64,000 nucleotides of DNA from Romanomermis culicivorax (Eukaryota > Nematoda > Enoplea > Mermithida > Mermithidae). Numbering within the stretch: position 1 is the stretch's first letter; each line of letters opens with the position of its first letter. Shown piece after piece: positions 35,251-46,390 of the stretch. The translations under genes were made by a program, and so were the position numbers. Location: positions 992,001-1,056,000 of the forward strand of contig CAWUHX010000031.1 in the NCBI GenBank assembly GCA_963922205.1. Direction: 5' to 3'. Below the pieces are notes generated by a model. It was not told the origin of the DNA. It made no database searches and saw only the letters and a list, made by a program, of their open reading frames with translations.

Positions 35251-36727
35251 CATACATGCACGTGGGGGGTTTGGGGGGTTTTGACCCCCAGCAGATTTTC
35301 ATTGACCCCCAACAGAATCTTGCTGACCCCCAGCAGATTTGACTTTTCCCGCAAAGACTGAGAAGATGACGAAGGGAATGAGCAAGAGAGAAGAGAAAGT
35401 CGTCATAAAAATAGAAATGATGCTGTAGTTTGACAATTTTTCTAAACAAATCATACTTGACTGCAAAAAAGTAACATGAAAACTTTAAAAAGTGCCGTTT
35501 AAGCAAATAATTTCACATAATATAGGTTCAGGGCCGTGCGCAGGATTTTTTCATGGGGGGGGCGGACTAGATTTTTCACTGAATAGCCCCAGAAAATGTT
35601 GATCTTACGCGGATATACTGTGTGCATCACCGTTTTTTTTCCTCGAAGATTTTTTCCACATGAGAACCGGACCCAAAATTTTTTTCCTCATTTTCCAAAA
35701 ATTTTCCACATTTTCAAAAACGCTTATAATGTGGCTACGGATGCTTTTATATGCATTTTAGGAGCGTACCCAAGCATTTTGTTGTATTTGTAGTCAGAAA
35801 GCTGCAAAAATGAGGGAAAAATTGAGAAAATTCTGGCTATGTTAGTCAAAATGAGCTCATGAAGAATATATTGGTGTTCTATAGAAGCGGATAAGGCAAG
35901 TTAACGATAGAGTTCTCATGAATTTATCTGCTATCAACATTTTTTGATTCCGATTAGAATCATCTAATTTCATTTAGTTCTTGGTCCGGCGCGTAGCGCC
36001 GGAAAAATTTTTTGATTTTCACTTTCTAAAACGCTGGAAAATGAACCTTCATAACGTTGGGAAATAAATTAAAATCAGACTGATGAAGCGTGATTTTCCT
36101 CCCATTCCGGCGCCGAGCGCCGGAAAAATTTTCGGATTTTTTCTCTCCAACAACTCTCCAACAGATAATTCGTGAACAAATAATTTAAAATCGCGTTCTA
36201 GAGCAATGTCTTCAATTTCCACCTTCAATAAACGCAAAAGTTCAGATTGCAAACGTTTAAAAAATTCCAATCATCGAGAGAAAAAATTGAGAGATTTGAT
36301 TAAAAATCTCTATTTTCGGCGACATAATTGACCGTAAACGATTAGAAAATGAAACGAGCTAACTTGATTGATAGAAACTGTTGAGCATTAATTAGTAAGT
36401 CGAAGTAGATATGCTAACGGCCGCCCCCGATAGCTATAATTATACCCATGACCGGCGCGAAGCGCCGGAAAATTTTGAGATTTCGACCTTTTAAAGTCCA
36501 CCGAAACGCATCTTTTCGGTTTAGAGTTACTGCCTCAATGGGGGGGGCGGCCGCCCCCCCGCCCCCCCCCTTGTGCACGGCCATGTATAGGTTGAAGAAT
36601 ATGCTGCTTGCTGCATATTAGGAGACTTTCTGAGACCTTTCTTCTCGTTATCAAAAACGAAAAAAATTTGTATTCCACCCCCTGTCCTGGTTGACCCCCA
36701 GCAGAATTTCTATGCTGTGCATGTATG
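35251..36727. mobile_element. hAT-like MITE with TIR CATACATGCAC, TSD GTTGCACA, carrying a nested insertion
   Basis: The left terminus CATACATGCACG and right terminus GTGCATGTATG are inverted repeats flanked by perfect GTTGCACA copies (35243-35250 and 36728-36735). TGACCCCCAGCAG repeats mark both subterminal regions. Without the internal 1057-bp insertion and its duplication the element would be about 0.4 kb. A second copy in inverse orientation lies at 60060-60318. Confidence 0.92.
35529..36585. mobile_element. 1057-bp hAT-like element nested in the 35251 MITE
   Basis: The ends CAGGGCCGTGCGCA and TGTGCACGGCCATG are inverted repeats. TATAGGTT flanks both sides (35521-35528 and 36586-36593). 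The homologous copy at about 60085 has a single TATAGGTT-equivalent with no insert, i.e. an empty site. The interior has no transposase but three copies of the 17-base palindrome CCGGCGCnnAGCGCCGG at 35986, 36107 and 36452. Confidence 0.92.
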
Positions 36728-37056
36728 GTTGCACAGAGAAATTTTTGGTTCCTGTTTTTGGTGAAAAAAACGGTGATTGCTTGCTTAATGCTTAGTCTAA
36801 CTAACTGAGAATCAACATGAGAATCGACCACAGTAGATTCTTATCAAGCATCAATTTTTAAAAATAATGCATAACTAAGGTTTAAAATCCTAATATAGAC
36901 AATCGCACTTTCTACGTTGAAATCAATCAATATTACACAAAACTCCACAAAAATATTTGCATAGTTGGAAATACAAAAGATGATGAATTGTACCTGCGCA
37001 AATAGAAACAAAAATCAATGTACAGAAAATGATAAATTCTTTAGAAAATCTGAATT

Positions 37057-40000
37057 TCAATTATTTTTCCTCGTCCTTAAATTATCTTCCCCGCTATTGG
37101 GCATAACGGTCATTCCATACGAATTTCTACTGAAACAGAAAAAATATAAATCTCAACAAGAACAAAGAATGTTATGTTTTCAAATTTACTTTTCATCTTC
37201 TTCCATTTCCTCTTTTTTTGCACGTCTTCTTTCAAATATGTAAATTATGATAACCAGAAGAACGACTTCGATTATTATTCCCAGGCAAGGCCACAAAGCA
37301 TCGATGGCGGCTGAAAGTTTATTTTACTGGAGTCAAAACCGTGATGAACGACTCACTGTCATATGCTGATGAAGTTATGAAATTTGGAATAGCAGTTTGA
37401 GGAATATGATTTAATTTGGAAATAATTTTCTGAAGTCATATCTACTTCACTCCATTTATTTTGAGATGATGATAAATTAATTTCAATACTAAAAAACTAT
37501 AGTCTGTTCTTCTTGAAATGCTTCTAAATAATGAAAGTGGAAAGCAAGTAGTATTCCAGATTTTCGCGATTTTCTGATAAACAATATATCGTATAGGATT
37601 ACACATTTGTGGGCATACTGACCTAACGTTTAGCAATTTTTCGAGCGAAAAATGTTACAGTAAGAGCTCTATGTAAACGATTTTGACGACAGTACTGATT
37701 TGTGTCACTTTTCTGTTTAGAAGCATTTTATAAAAAACAGAATATAGTAAGCTTATCACTGTAATAAATGGAGTAAAATTTTCGTCAATGAGCGGTAAAC
37801 AAGCAGTCGAAAATTTCTTTCAATAACCTGTAGTCTGTTTCTTATAAAATGCTTCCAAATAGAAGAGTGACACAAATCAGTACTGTTATCAAAATCGTTT
37901 ACATAGAGTTCTTCCCCTAAAATTTTTCACTCGAAGATTTGCTGAAAAAGAGGTAAGTATTCTCAGAAATTTCAGCCCTATATGATTTTATTATTAGAAA
38001 ATCGTGAAAATCTTTCTACTTTCATTATTTAGAAGCATTTCAAGAAAAACAGACTATAGTTAAGTGGTCAAAATTTCTCAAGTAGAACTCAGATATCGAC
38101 ACAGTTCTGTCCAAATTGACATTAAATAAGCATGATTGTTTTAATTTTGGCCTCTCCTATACTTATTTAAAAATAATTATTTCTTTACAATATAAAGTTT
38201 TCCGCCAAGTGGAAATAGCATATCAAATTGCACTTATTTTCTAAGTTTTCGCTACATCTATCGCTATAAATTAAATGGATAATTCTAGATTTGTAAAACT
38301 CACACAGTAGGATCGATCAAGAAATTTCGAAAATTTTTGGAAATGTAGTTACGCGGATGATCATAACGCTGTACCTTTCACTCTGAGTAAGGTTGTATAA
38401 TTCGTTTGACCGTATGCATTTTCGACTAGGATTATAAATTCGGATCGATCAGTTCTTTGTATGTTGCTGAGTTGCATTTGGGCATTGAGACCATCGAGAT
38501 TGGGATTGAAGTAAAGACGATCTTTGTAAATGTCTTCGGTGAAATAATCATCATCTAAAAAATTAAGATTAAAAGACTGCATCAAACAAAATAAAATAAA
38601 AATGGCAAAAAATACAAAAATAATGCAAAAACAACGAATAATAAAAGATGAAAAAATTGAAGAAACAGTGTCGGACCAAAAAGGAAGTAAATTAGCAGAA
38701 AAGAAATAAAGAATAATAAACTACAAGTAATAACATAACCGAAAAATCAGCATCAGAAAAATAAGAACACAAACTATTCAGAGGAACACAAAAAGAAAGT
38801 ACTTAAGAAAAAGCCAAAAAAGCAAATGAGAATAACAAAAAAAGGTGCAAAACGTATCAAGTTTAGAAAAAATAGACTATACAGTCAGAACGAGAGGGAC
38901 TACAATGAAGATAAAACAATGGAAAAATCTAAAAATAAGATACACGCATGGAAGAAAATCTCATGGAAAAGTGAAAAAATTTGCAAAACCAAAATACGTG
39001 GAACGAACAATGAAGACAAACAGCGTGGAAGATATATAAGGCAAAAAAAGGAACCAAATTACTCTGAAGCACTAAAAATCAACCGCATTCGAAATTGTAC
39101 TGACAAAACACTCAAGACACTATAGAAGACCAAAATTACCAATGTCCTCAACCCTATTGTCCACCTTTCGTTGCCACCTGATTTTCGTCGGATCGATCGG
39201 ATTGCCAAAAATTTCGTGTTCGATCGTTGCAGTGTCCCCAACGTTCACAACTTTACTGTCCCACCATCTTTGGAACGCAGGGGGAATGACCGCGGCACCT
39301 AAACTTTTAAAAAAATATATACTATATGCGTGTTCTGTAATTACTGTAATAATATTTCACCTGTAACGTTATACATGGCGAAGATCGACATATTGTCTTT
39401 CATTCTGCAGAGATAAACGCCAGTGTCCGCGTATCCGGCGTATGGTATGAACAATGTTCCGTTGCCTCCGTTAGTGTCTATCTGAAATTGTGCAGTATTA
39501 CAGTATGATAAAGTGCGCTTCAAGATTTTAAATCGCAGTAAATGTCATTAATCACTTGGCGAGTGTTCTGACGCTCAATTTGCTTTATCATTCCGGCCAA
39601 ATTCTTTTTAAGAAACGCTCTAAGCTGCCTTACTGTAGCTTCCACAAAAGCAATCGAAGCATGATTCTTTCCACGGAATAAAACGCCTTTCTGACTCTTT
39701 GCATAGCCCATGGAAGAATGCTTAGTTCGATTACTGTAACATCTCGGGCTTGCTGCAGTCTACTCCGTATATTTCAACTACCATTCCTTAGCATACCGTA
39801 GAGAAAATATTCTCCTGCGCCAAAATTGTGATTTTCACTTACCTTTTCGGCACAGTACAATAAAAGGCGCCACGTGCTGAAACTTTTTCAGTCTACTTGA
39901 TTGATGAATGTAGTTTAGCGCTAGAACAGACAGAACCTGGAATTAATTCACTGACTTGAAAACTACTGTAGCTTGTGTATACGCTGCGAAAAGAAAACAG

Positions 40001-43000
40001 CCTAATGTGCAGTATTACAGTATGATTATAGTTAATATAGTTATCCAAAAGAAATCTGATCATTTTCCCGCAACTTACTGTACCTTACAGTGAAAATTGG
40101 CTCCTCTGTAAATCATCGAGTTTCAAGATTATTGTCAAACCTTTCAAAAATAACTAGTTTTTCTCTGACTTGCGGTAGATGTGTCATTGATAGAGCTAAT
40201 CTGGCGAGAGCAGTATTTTACTCTGCTCTGATAGTAATATTCAAATAGTTGAGGGGTCTGTAATTCATATTCCATCGAATAATGAAATCCTATATGCGTG
40301 GTTATTCAGTTATTTGATTTCTACACTATACAGAATTTACCATGAATTACTATAATTACCCCCAATCGTACCGTCCAACCTTCGAGAGCAATGGGAATTA
40401 GCTTTAGCACTTTTTATATTAGGATACTGTATTAACCCTTAAAGGGTTATGCGAAAAACATAGACTATTTCCAACTGGAATAACTTGGTAGGCATTCAAC
40501 AAAATTCAGCGTTCCTTTTTTATGTGATTCGCCCGTTCTTGCACTTTCTTAATATGTTCAGGAGTTGCTGCGAATACTGTGGAACAGATCCGAAATTGGC
40601 CGTCAAAGTTCGGGAAGAAAAATTTTTTCAGTCGGGTCGCACTATCTGTAATAATAGCTAAATTTTCGCTTACTGAGGTTTCTCAGCTCCGGTCAATATT
40701 ATGAATTCTACAGTACTCTGATGCAATGTTATTTGACTTACTGAAATTTTATCCAAATTGCAAAATGAAAATTGTACAAAATAATCTTTCGGGCCGCATT
40801 GCTAAATATGACATTCTCAGTTCTACTTCTGATGGATACTGTAAGTTCTAGAATAACTCGGCTAATCTTCTCCACCTAAAGCAATGACTTTCAGCAACAT
40901 TCCGGATCCTTTTGGTAGGAGTGTAAATTTTCTTTAGGTCAATTTCATAGTTCAAGTCTCGAGGAGTACTGAATTTCAATTCGTCCATAAAACTATATGT
41001 ATTCTTACTGTATTCTTCCATGTCAATAAATATCTCATGTTCAACAGTAACTCCGCCAATCGTTCTCTAACTTCTGTGTAGTACCATTTTCATTTAAACT
41101 TACCTTTCTTTTTTCATCGTCCTTCACCTCCACGTCGTCTAAAAACCAGACGATTTGTGAATGTTCCAAATTTCTTTGGGGTGAACTGGGTGGCCGGCAA
41201 ACTAAACGTAACGGCGACATCGATAAATTACCGATCGTATAATTTAAGCGAATTTCGGACGCCATCGGCGCCGGATCGGTCAATACGTATTGATCTAATA
41301 TCGAAACATGAAATAGTAAGATTAAAAAATTTGCATAATTGACCATAGTGATTGTTGGTAAACACAAAGTCAATCGTGACGTCAGCAAGATGCGAATCAC
41401 AAAAAAAATTCAGTGACAACTGAAATTCCTTTCGAATTTCAATGAGAGATTGGTTAGATATAAATCCGAAGCTTGGAGCTGGTTAAAAATTTCAAAATAT
41501 TTCCGTCGGATTCAGAATGAGAAGCCCGTCGTCTCGTGGGAAAAGTAGATTCTTCTCTGTTGTAGAGAATCTGAGATGGAATTTCTGAACGTTCGATTTA
41601 AACGTAATGCATTTCGATATAATGGTATGGATTTCGATTTTTCGGAAAGGAGAATGCTCAAATTTTTGGGTGTGCGGATTTTCAATTCGAATTCCATTTA
41701 TCACTTTTAGAATGCAAATGTAGTTCTCTTGATTGTTCTCTTTTCCTAATTTTCCTAATTAGGGGTTCAAGTTCACTCCGAATTTTATGCGAAATGCCCA
41801 ACATCGTAATTTATTTTGACTAAGAATCTGGGATTTAGCAAATACTTTGAGGTGAATTGTAAAAATTTTATCACAAAAAATGCATTCCAAAGAGTTTCCT
41901 TTGACTCGCCACCTGCTTAGAATTCTGCTGCACTTGTGACGACCATTATAGACAATAGTAAGCAGGGCTAAAAAATTTTTGATGGACGTTTTCTGATTTC
42001 CGTACAAAATTTAGAGAAAATGAATCAGAGAACCTGAACATGTTACAGTTATCGTGAATTTTCCTTTGGCCCGCAAGTACCTGTTTTGTAAATTTTGAAC
42101 GTAATGGCCTCATAATTATTCGGCAAAACTTTCATCGTACAATTGAACTGCAAAACCGTTTCGTCGAAAGTGCTACGAATGGCTAAAGTTGCGTTATTAG
42201 GACCTATGAAAAAATATAGCGAGTGAAAATCGAGATGTCCGCAGTTGTGTATACTATTCTCAAACCTGGAATAACAGTACCGTAACCCGCTTTGGTCAAC
42301 GGCGTCCACGTGAAAACGTTATCCGCTAACGGGTGCCATTCCCCCGGCGGCGGTCCACAAAAGATCCGATAATCTTTGGCGTCTTTCCAAGTCAAGTAGA
42401 GAATGTTTCGACGAAAATTCAACAAATTTCCGTCGATTGAAACAGATAGTTTTCTTGTATCGATTCGGATTACTAATAATAGATTTGTCTAATCAGGTTA
42501 CAGACTGTATGGAAAAAGGTTTAGCTATTATTAATGTCAGCAGGATATGGAGTTGACTCTTGCGATACGCTTTCCACTATTATAATCGGATAAATTGAAA
42601 AATGACAAAAGAAGTTGATGTCGTTAAAATCGTTCATACAATTTTCTAATCTTGTATGACGAATGGGTATAGTTGAAAACCGTTTAAAATATGGAATATA
42701 TTTCGTTTAAATATTAGAAAAATGTCAGTTGTCTTTTTTCTTGAATCAAGAAAACAGAGGATAAGTTTCAAACATTAAAATGAAAGATTTTCGACTACAA
42801 AATTCAGTCAAGATGTCAAAATTTGCATTTTTTGACATCTTGACTCAATTTTAGAGTTTAAAATCTTTCATTTTAATTTAAGGAAACTCATTAGTAGTAA
42901 AGCATACACGATAGCAGAAAATTTACTCTTTGTTGCTTTGGGCGATCCAAAAAACGACCCACCTAAAAAGGTCTTTAATTTTTTCACTTGAAATGTCATA

Positions 43001-43853
43001 CATATGTCGTACATATCTACAGTTTACCATGAGCTCTACTCATTTATAGTAAAGGACTACTTTTTGGGTAGGGATCATTAGCGCAGTCGGTTCAAAAGCG
43101 CAGCCAAATATTCAAAAGCGCAGTCAATGCAAATCGGTTCAAAAGCGCAGTCACTGATAAACTATTCCACAATAGTTTAAAGGGTCAAAAACGCAGGCAA
43201 CAGTTAGCTACAAACAAAATTTCACATAAAAATAGATATAAATTTTTCGAAAACTGAGTGGGCATGCTACACGACAATAATACTTCAAAAATGCATCTCA
43301 TTAAGAAAAAGCGTCGTCTTTTGGCCTCTTTTTGAGTGCTTCAAAAAATAGGCAACTTGTACATGGTGCTAAGTTCACAAAAGCGTTTTCGACTGCTGTT
43401 CCATCGTTTGTAAAATCGTTCTTGTCAATTTGCTCCGAATTATACCATTCCAATGAATTTCGGTGAAACGAGCTGTTAAATCATTCCCTGAAAACCAAGA
43501 TTCTTTCGTACGCAAATCCTTTAAATTCCTTTAAAAACTTAAAAAACCTGCAAATTATACATACACATGTAGCTGAAAAGCAAAATTAAGCATTATATCT
43601 GCAATCAGCAAGTTACGAAGCAACGTTTATGCTAACGAAATATTTGACTGCGCTTTTGAAACTTTTGGCTGCGCTTTTGATGCTCCTGCGCTATTGAAAC
43701 AACTGGCTGCGCTTTTGAAGCAACTGCGCTTTTGAACTGACCGCACTTTTGACCCCCAATCTACTTTTTTGGCAATCTTTTTTGTGCCTTACAGAAAAAC
43801 TTTCACTCACTTGTAGCATATAGAATAAACAAAGTGACAAACGATGCAGCCAT
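37057..43853 (-). CDS. basigin/neuroplastin-family membrane glycoprotein, 9 exons
   Basis: Minus-strand exons are 43853-43811, 42472-42266, 42203-42081, 41294-41104, 39481-39361, 39298-39140, 38554-38375, 37310-37190 and 37129-37057. All phases agree, giving about 405 aa. Exon 1 encodes a short signal peptide (MAASFVTLFILYAT). Three Ig-like domains follow, each on two exons (residues about 15-124, 125-228, 229-341), with Ig hallmarks such as DTGVYLCRM and IVWFLDDVEV. The TM segment LWPCLGIIIEVVLLVIIIYI has the membrane-embedded Glu (near 356) diagnostic of basigin/neuroplastin/embigin, then a basic stretch and the C-terminal NLRTRKNN typical of the family. Known family role: chaperone/partner of plasma-membrane monocarboxylate transporters and Ca pumps, and cell adhesion. 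Three Ig domains match the long isoforms. The exon 2 acceptor (ATTATTAG) is the weakest call. Confidence 0.87.
37498..37747. mobile_element. 250-bp MITE, TIR CTATAGTCTGTT
   Basis: The left end CTATAGTCTGTTCTTCTTG and the right end AAAAAACAGAATATAG are inverted repeats. Interior words GTGGAAAGCA and TTTGTGTCACTTTTC identify a family also seen at 16655, 37828 (inverted), 45005 and 45470. It lies in the intron between the third Ig domain and the TM exon of the basigin-like gene. Confidence 0.8.
37828..38058. mobile_element. 231-bp MITE, inverted relative to its neighbour
   Basis: Same family as 37498-37747 but in opposite orientation (AGTGACACAAATCAGTACTG near the left, TTTCTACTTTCATTATTTAG near the right). 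The two could pair as a large hairpin in the pre-mRNA. Confidence 0.8.
38585..39110. repeat. polypurine tract in an intron of the basigin-like gene
   Basis: The plus strand is A/G-rich (AAAAGAAATAAAGAATAATA-like), matching the tracts in SLC22 introns. Plus-strand Lys/Glu-rich ORFs here are artefacts. Confidence 0.6.
39540..41090. other. intron between the two halves of Ig domain 2
   Basis: Non-coding interior of the intron 39482-41103. TTACTGTAG words recur at 39.6-40.1 kb (as at 0.5-0.8 kb). No exon or complete transposon was recognised. Confidence 0.45.
42775..42876. repeat. about 100-bp near-perfect hairpin
   Basis: TTAAAATGAAAGATTTT and AATTCAGTCAAGATGTCAAA are mirrored by TTTGACATCTTGACTCAATT and AAAATCTTTCATTTTAA with only about 7 bases of loop. 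It lies in intron 1 of the basigin-like gene. It could be a minimal foldback element or a structured RNA in the pre-mRNA. Confidence 0.8.
43066..43761. mobile_element. 696-bp MITE in intron 1 of the basigin-like gene, 8-bp TSD
   Basis: TACTTTTT flanks both ends (43058-43065 and 43762-43769). Imperfect terminal inverted repeats are GGGTAGGGATCA versus GATTGGGGGTCA, followed on both sides by TCAAAAGCGCAGTC motifs: at least three copies at the left and five inverted at the right. There is no ORF. Multiple subterminal motif copies are typical of hAT transposase-binding regions. Confidence 0.8.
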
Positions 43854-45000
43854 ATTCGAGCGAAAATCCTTTCTATTGTACAAAATTGGCGTGCTTTCAT
43901 ATCATATCATAGCCTCTTTTCGCCCGAGACTAAGCTATAAATGAATTTTTTCCCAACCGACGCACTCAAATTACGATTCTTGCTTTTCTATACACAGAAA
44001 AAGGACAGGAAAAAACGCTTCAGGCCGATTTTTAGGGAATACTGGCGAAAATCCTTCAACGAAATATGCAAATGAGGCACACTCCATTTTTAAGCGCCAC
44101 AGAGAACATGGTAGAGAAAGCTGTCTTCTTCTTTTGAACCGTAACTTCATTAAAATTGTCACTTTCTATAGAAACAAGACAAGAAAAAGCTCTTATCGAT
44201 TGCAGTGCTAGTGTGGGAAAGATATGTTCAAAACCATAGTATGCGAAAAAATTTTGCCTCTTAAGGTGATCCAATTGGAGACTCTGGCCTACCGTATAAA
44301 AGCCGAAGCTCATTATCATATTAGCCAAAGAGGAAAGGCGAGCTAGTTGTGGCATGCATTGGAAAAGCGCGGCATGCATTGGAAAATGATGCAATTGTGT
44401 ATATCAAAATGTAGGTATGTGGAGAAAACGGCAGCCGATCAAATGCAAAGTTTGTGTGCGAAAGTCGAAAGAAAAAGGTGAAAAAAGCCTCTGGCTGAGA
44501 GGCACACGACGAGAAAAATCGATCAACTACTGCTCCGCATAAAATAGAAAGATAACAGGGTTTTGTAGCAAGAAAGTTCTTTTTCTCTTTTTCAACAAAG
44601 TTTTGTGTATATAGATAGAAAATGTCCGGAGATTTACCCTCAAAGTCTCGGAAAAAAGAAAAATTTTCGATAAGTTGCGTCATTTTACGTTTATGTAGTC
44701 GTCAGGAAGGCAAAACTTTTGGCGACAATCAAAACAATAAAACTAATGCGTAGAATAAAAATCTAGTTCTATAAATGATGACATAAAGTCAAATTATATG
44801 GGAACAGTGATTTGTATGTGATTGAAGTCAGCAAGATGACGCGCAACATACGTCGACGTGGAATATTTGGGACGAGATTTGAAAATTCGCATTAATATGT
44901 TTCAATTAAATTTGATGATTATAAAGAGTACGGACGTGCGCTACTCTTTTTTTGGTGTACGAATGTGAGACTTGATAAAAATATCGTTAACTTAAGGTTC
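43854..45000. promoter_or_regulatory. 5' flank of the basigin-like gene
   Basis: No gene was supported; minus-strand ORFs of 112-120 codons at 44.06-44.68 kb have no domain features. It contains GGCATGCATTGGAAAA twice (about 44352 and 44373). It is presumed to include the basigin-like promoter, by position only. Confidence 0.3.
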
Positions 45001-45004
45001 TATA

Positions 45005-45242
45005 ATCATTTTTGTCTAAATGCTCGTAAATAAAAAAAAGTGGAAAGCAAGACTGTATTCCATATTTTTACGATTCTTTGACAAACTATATTTCATACAG
45101 CATTGAAAATTTGTAAGCATACTCGAATAACTTTCAACACAATTCTTTGAATAAAATAGTTCATAATAAAATATGCAAACGACGACAACATTAATTTTTG
45201 CTATTTTTTAACTTCCAAGCATTTGAAAAAACAGACTATATA
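45005..45242. mobile_element. copy of the CTATAGTCTGTT MITE family
   Basis: AAAGTGGAAAGCAAGACTG at the left and CATTTGAAAAAACAGACTAT at the right match the 37498 family. The interior is diverged. Confidence 0.65.
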
Positions 45243-45244
45243 GG

Positions 45245-45375
45245 ACAAATCGTGCCCTGTAGTTCGCCCCCAGTAATCCTTCCCTCACTATTCGGCCCTG
45301 GCAGTTGGCCCCTGCTCTAATTCGCCCCAAACAACTTGCCCCTGGCACAATTTGCCCCAAGTAATTAGCCCTCAT
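45245..45375. repeat. minisatellite of TTCGCCCCnAGTAATT units
   Basis: About eight degenerate 15-17 base units, each with GCCCC or GCCCT (TTCGCCCCCAGTAA, TTGGCCCCTG, TTGCCCCTGG and so on). It is non-coding and similar in design to the CCCAGTAAGTCGACC array at 9.8 kb. Confidence 0.7.
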
Positions 45376-45469
45376 TCGCGCCTCTCATGTTTCTACTGTG
45401 CAGGGAAGCACTATGATAGAAGTAATACGTTTTGACGCGGCCTGTTATGGTACGTTTTGGCGTAGAACA

Positions 45470-45612
45470 CAAAAAATTTGTTAGGATACTGAACTAACTT
45501 TGAACAATTTTTCGATTTAAAAATCTTATTATGAGAGCTCTATGTAAACGATTTTGACGACAGCACTGATTTGTGTCACTTTTCAATTTGGAAGCATAGG
45601 AAACGGACTATA
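45470..45612. mobile_element. right half of a CTATAGTCTGTT-family MITE
   Basis: GAGAGCTCTATGTAAACGA and CTGATTTGTGTCACTTTTC match the 37498 element closely. The left half is missing. Confidence 0.65.
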
Positions 45613-45864
45613 AGTGCCCCAAATAAATGACTGTAGTGGTTATCAACATAAAATCGACTTATTGTAAATGTATCCAACTTTTATTTGACCACAAGTGGTG
45701 GGGTTGCAAAAAACTCATATAGTGATGTTGTGCGCCAAAGAAATCATTTTGCCGAAATTGCTGTGCTAAGATGCCCTAATCTGAAAACACGAGTATTTTG
45801 TATCGAAAAAATTTCGCCCCAAGACGACTTAAGACTCTGTCATACTTCGCCATGAGGTACCGAG

Positions 45865-46012
45865 CGTTACCGCGTGGCGACGCGCGGCGCCGGTTGTCCT
45901 ATTCATACTAAAAAGCGGCGCTGCACAGCGCCGGCCGGTGCCGACTGGTAAGTATGAATAGATTTTTCTGATCTATGCGGTGGCGCGCGGCGCCGCGCGG
46001 TCCCGCTTTCAA
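45865..46012. repeat. GC-rich palindromic island
   Basis: Within strongly AT-rich DNA this stretch is dominated by GCGGCGC, GCGCGGCGCCG and GGCGCTG palindromes, with AGTATGAATAG words on either side. AGTATGAAT words also border a GCCGGA-rich patch at 59930-60050. It is probably the terminal part of an unrecognised transposon. Confidence 0.5.
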
Positions 46013-46189
46013 AGTTCAACTCAAACGAAATTTTTGAACAACTCATGTGTTATAAAGCTGTGATATATTGCTGCTATAAAATATTATGTTGATGAATACT
46101 ACAACATCTGTACATGCAGTTCAATCGTATTTTTCACATGAATTGTGAATTATGACGCTTATTATTTTATCATGCCTCTTAATAATACA

Positions 46190-46390
46190 TGCAAGTAGTA
46201 AGGCCGGACTGTATAGGTCGTACGCTTAAGGATACTCCTATCTTTTGTGTACGACCTATAATTTGTCATTTTTAACCGATTTATAGGTCGTACAGTAAAC
46301 ATATACGGACGACTTTTGGTGGATTTACAAGTCATACAGTAAACATATACGGTCAATTTCTTCCTCGATTTATAGGTCATACGGTTGGGT
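46190..46390. repeat. about 60-bp tandem repeat, GATTTATAGGTCGTACAG
   Basis: Three diverged units share GATTTATAGGTCRTAC and CAGTAAACATATACGG. A fourth partial copy (GTGTACGACCTATAA) is inverted. Confidence 0.65.

Noticed and set aside
44056-44683. Two minus-strand ORFs of 112 and 120 codons
   Set aside because: No motif or domain; Phe-rich composition; no flanking splice signals that would extend them.
44918-44953. Short hairpin followed by T-run (AAGAGTA..TACTCTTTTTTT)
   Set aside because: Looks like a bacterial-style terminator or a Pol III end, but no associated RNA gene was found and the host is eukaryotic.
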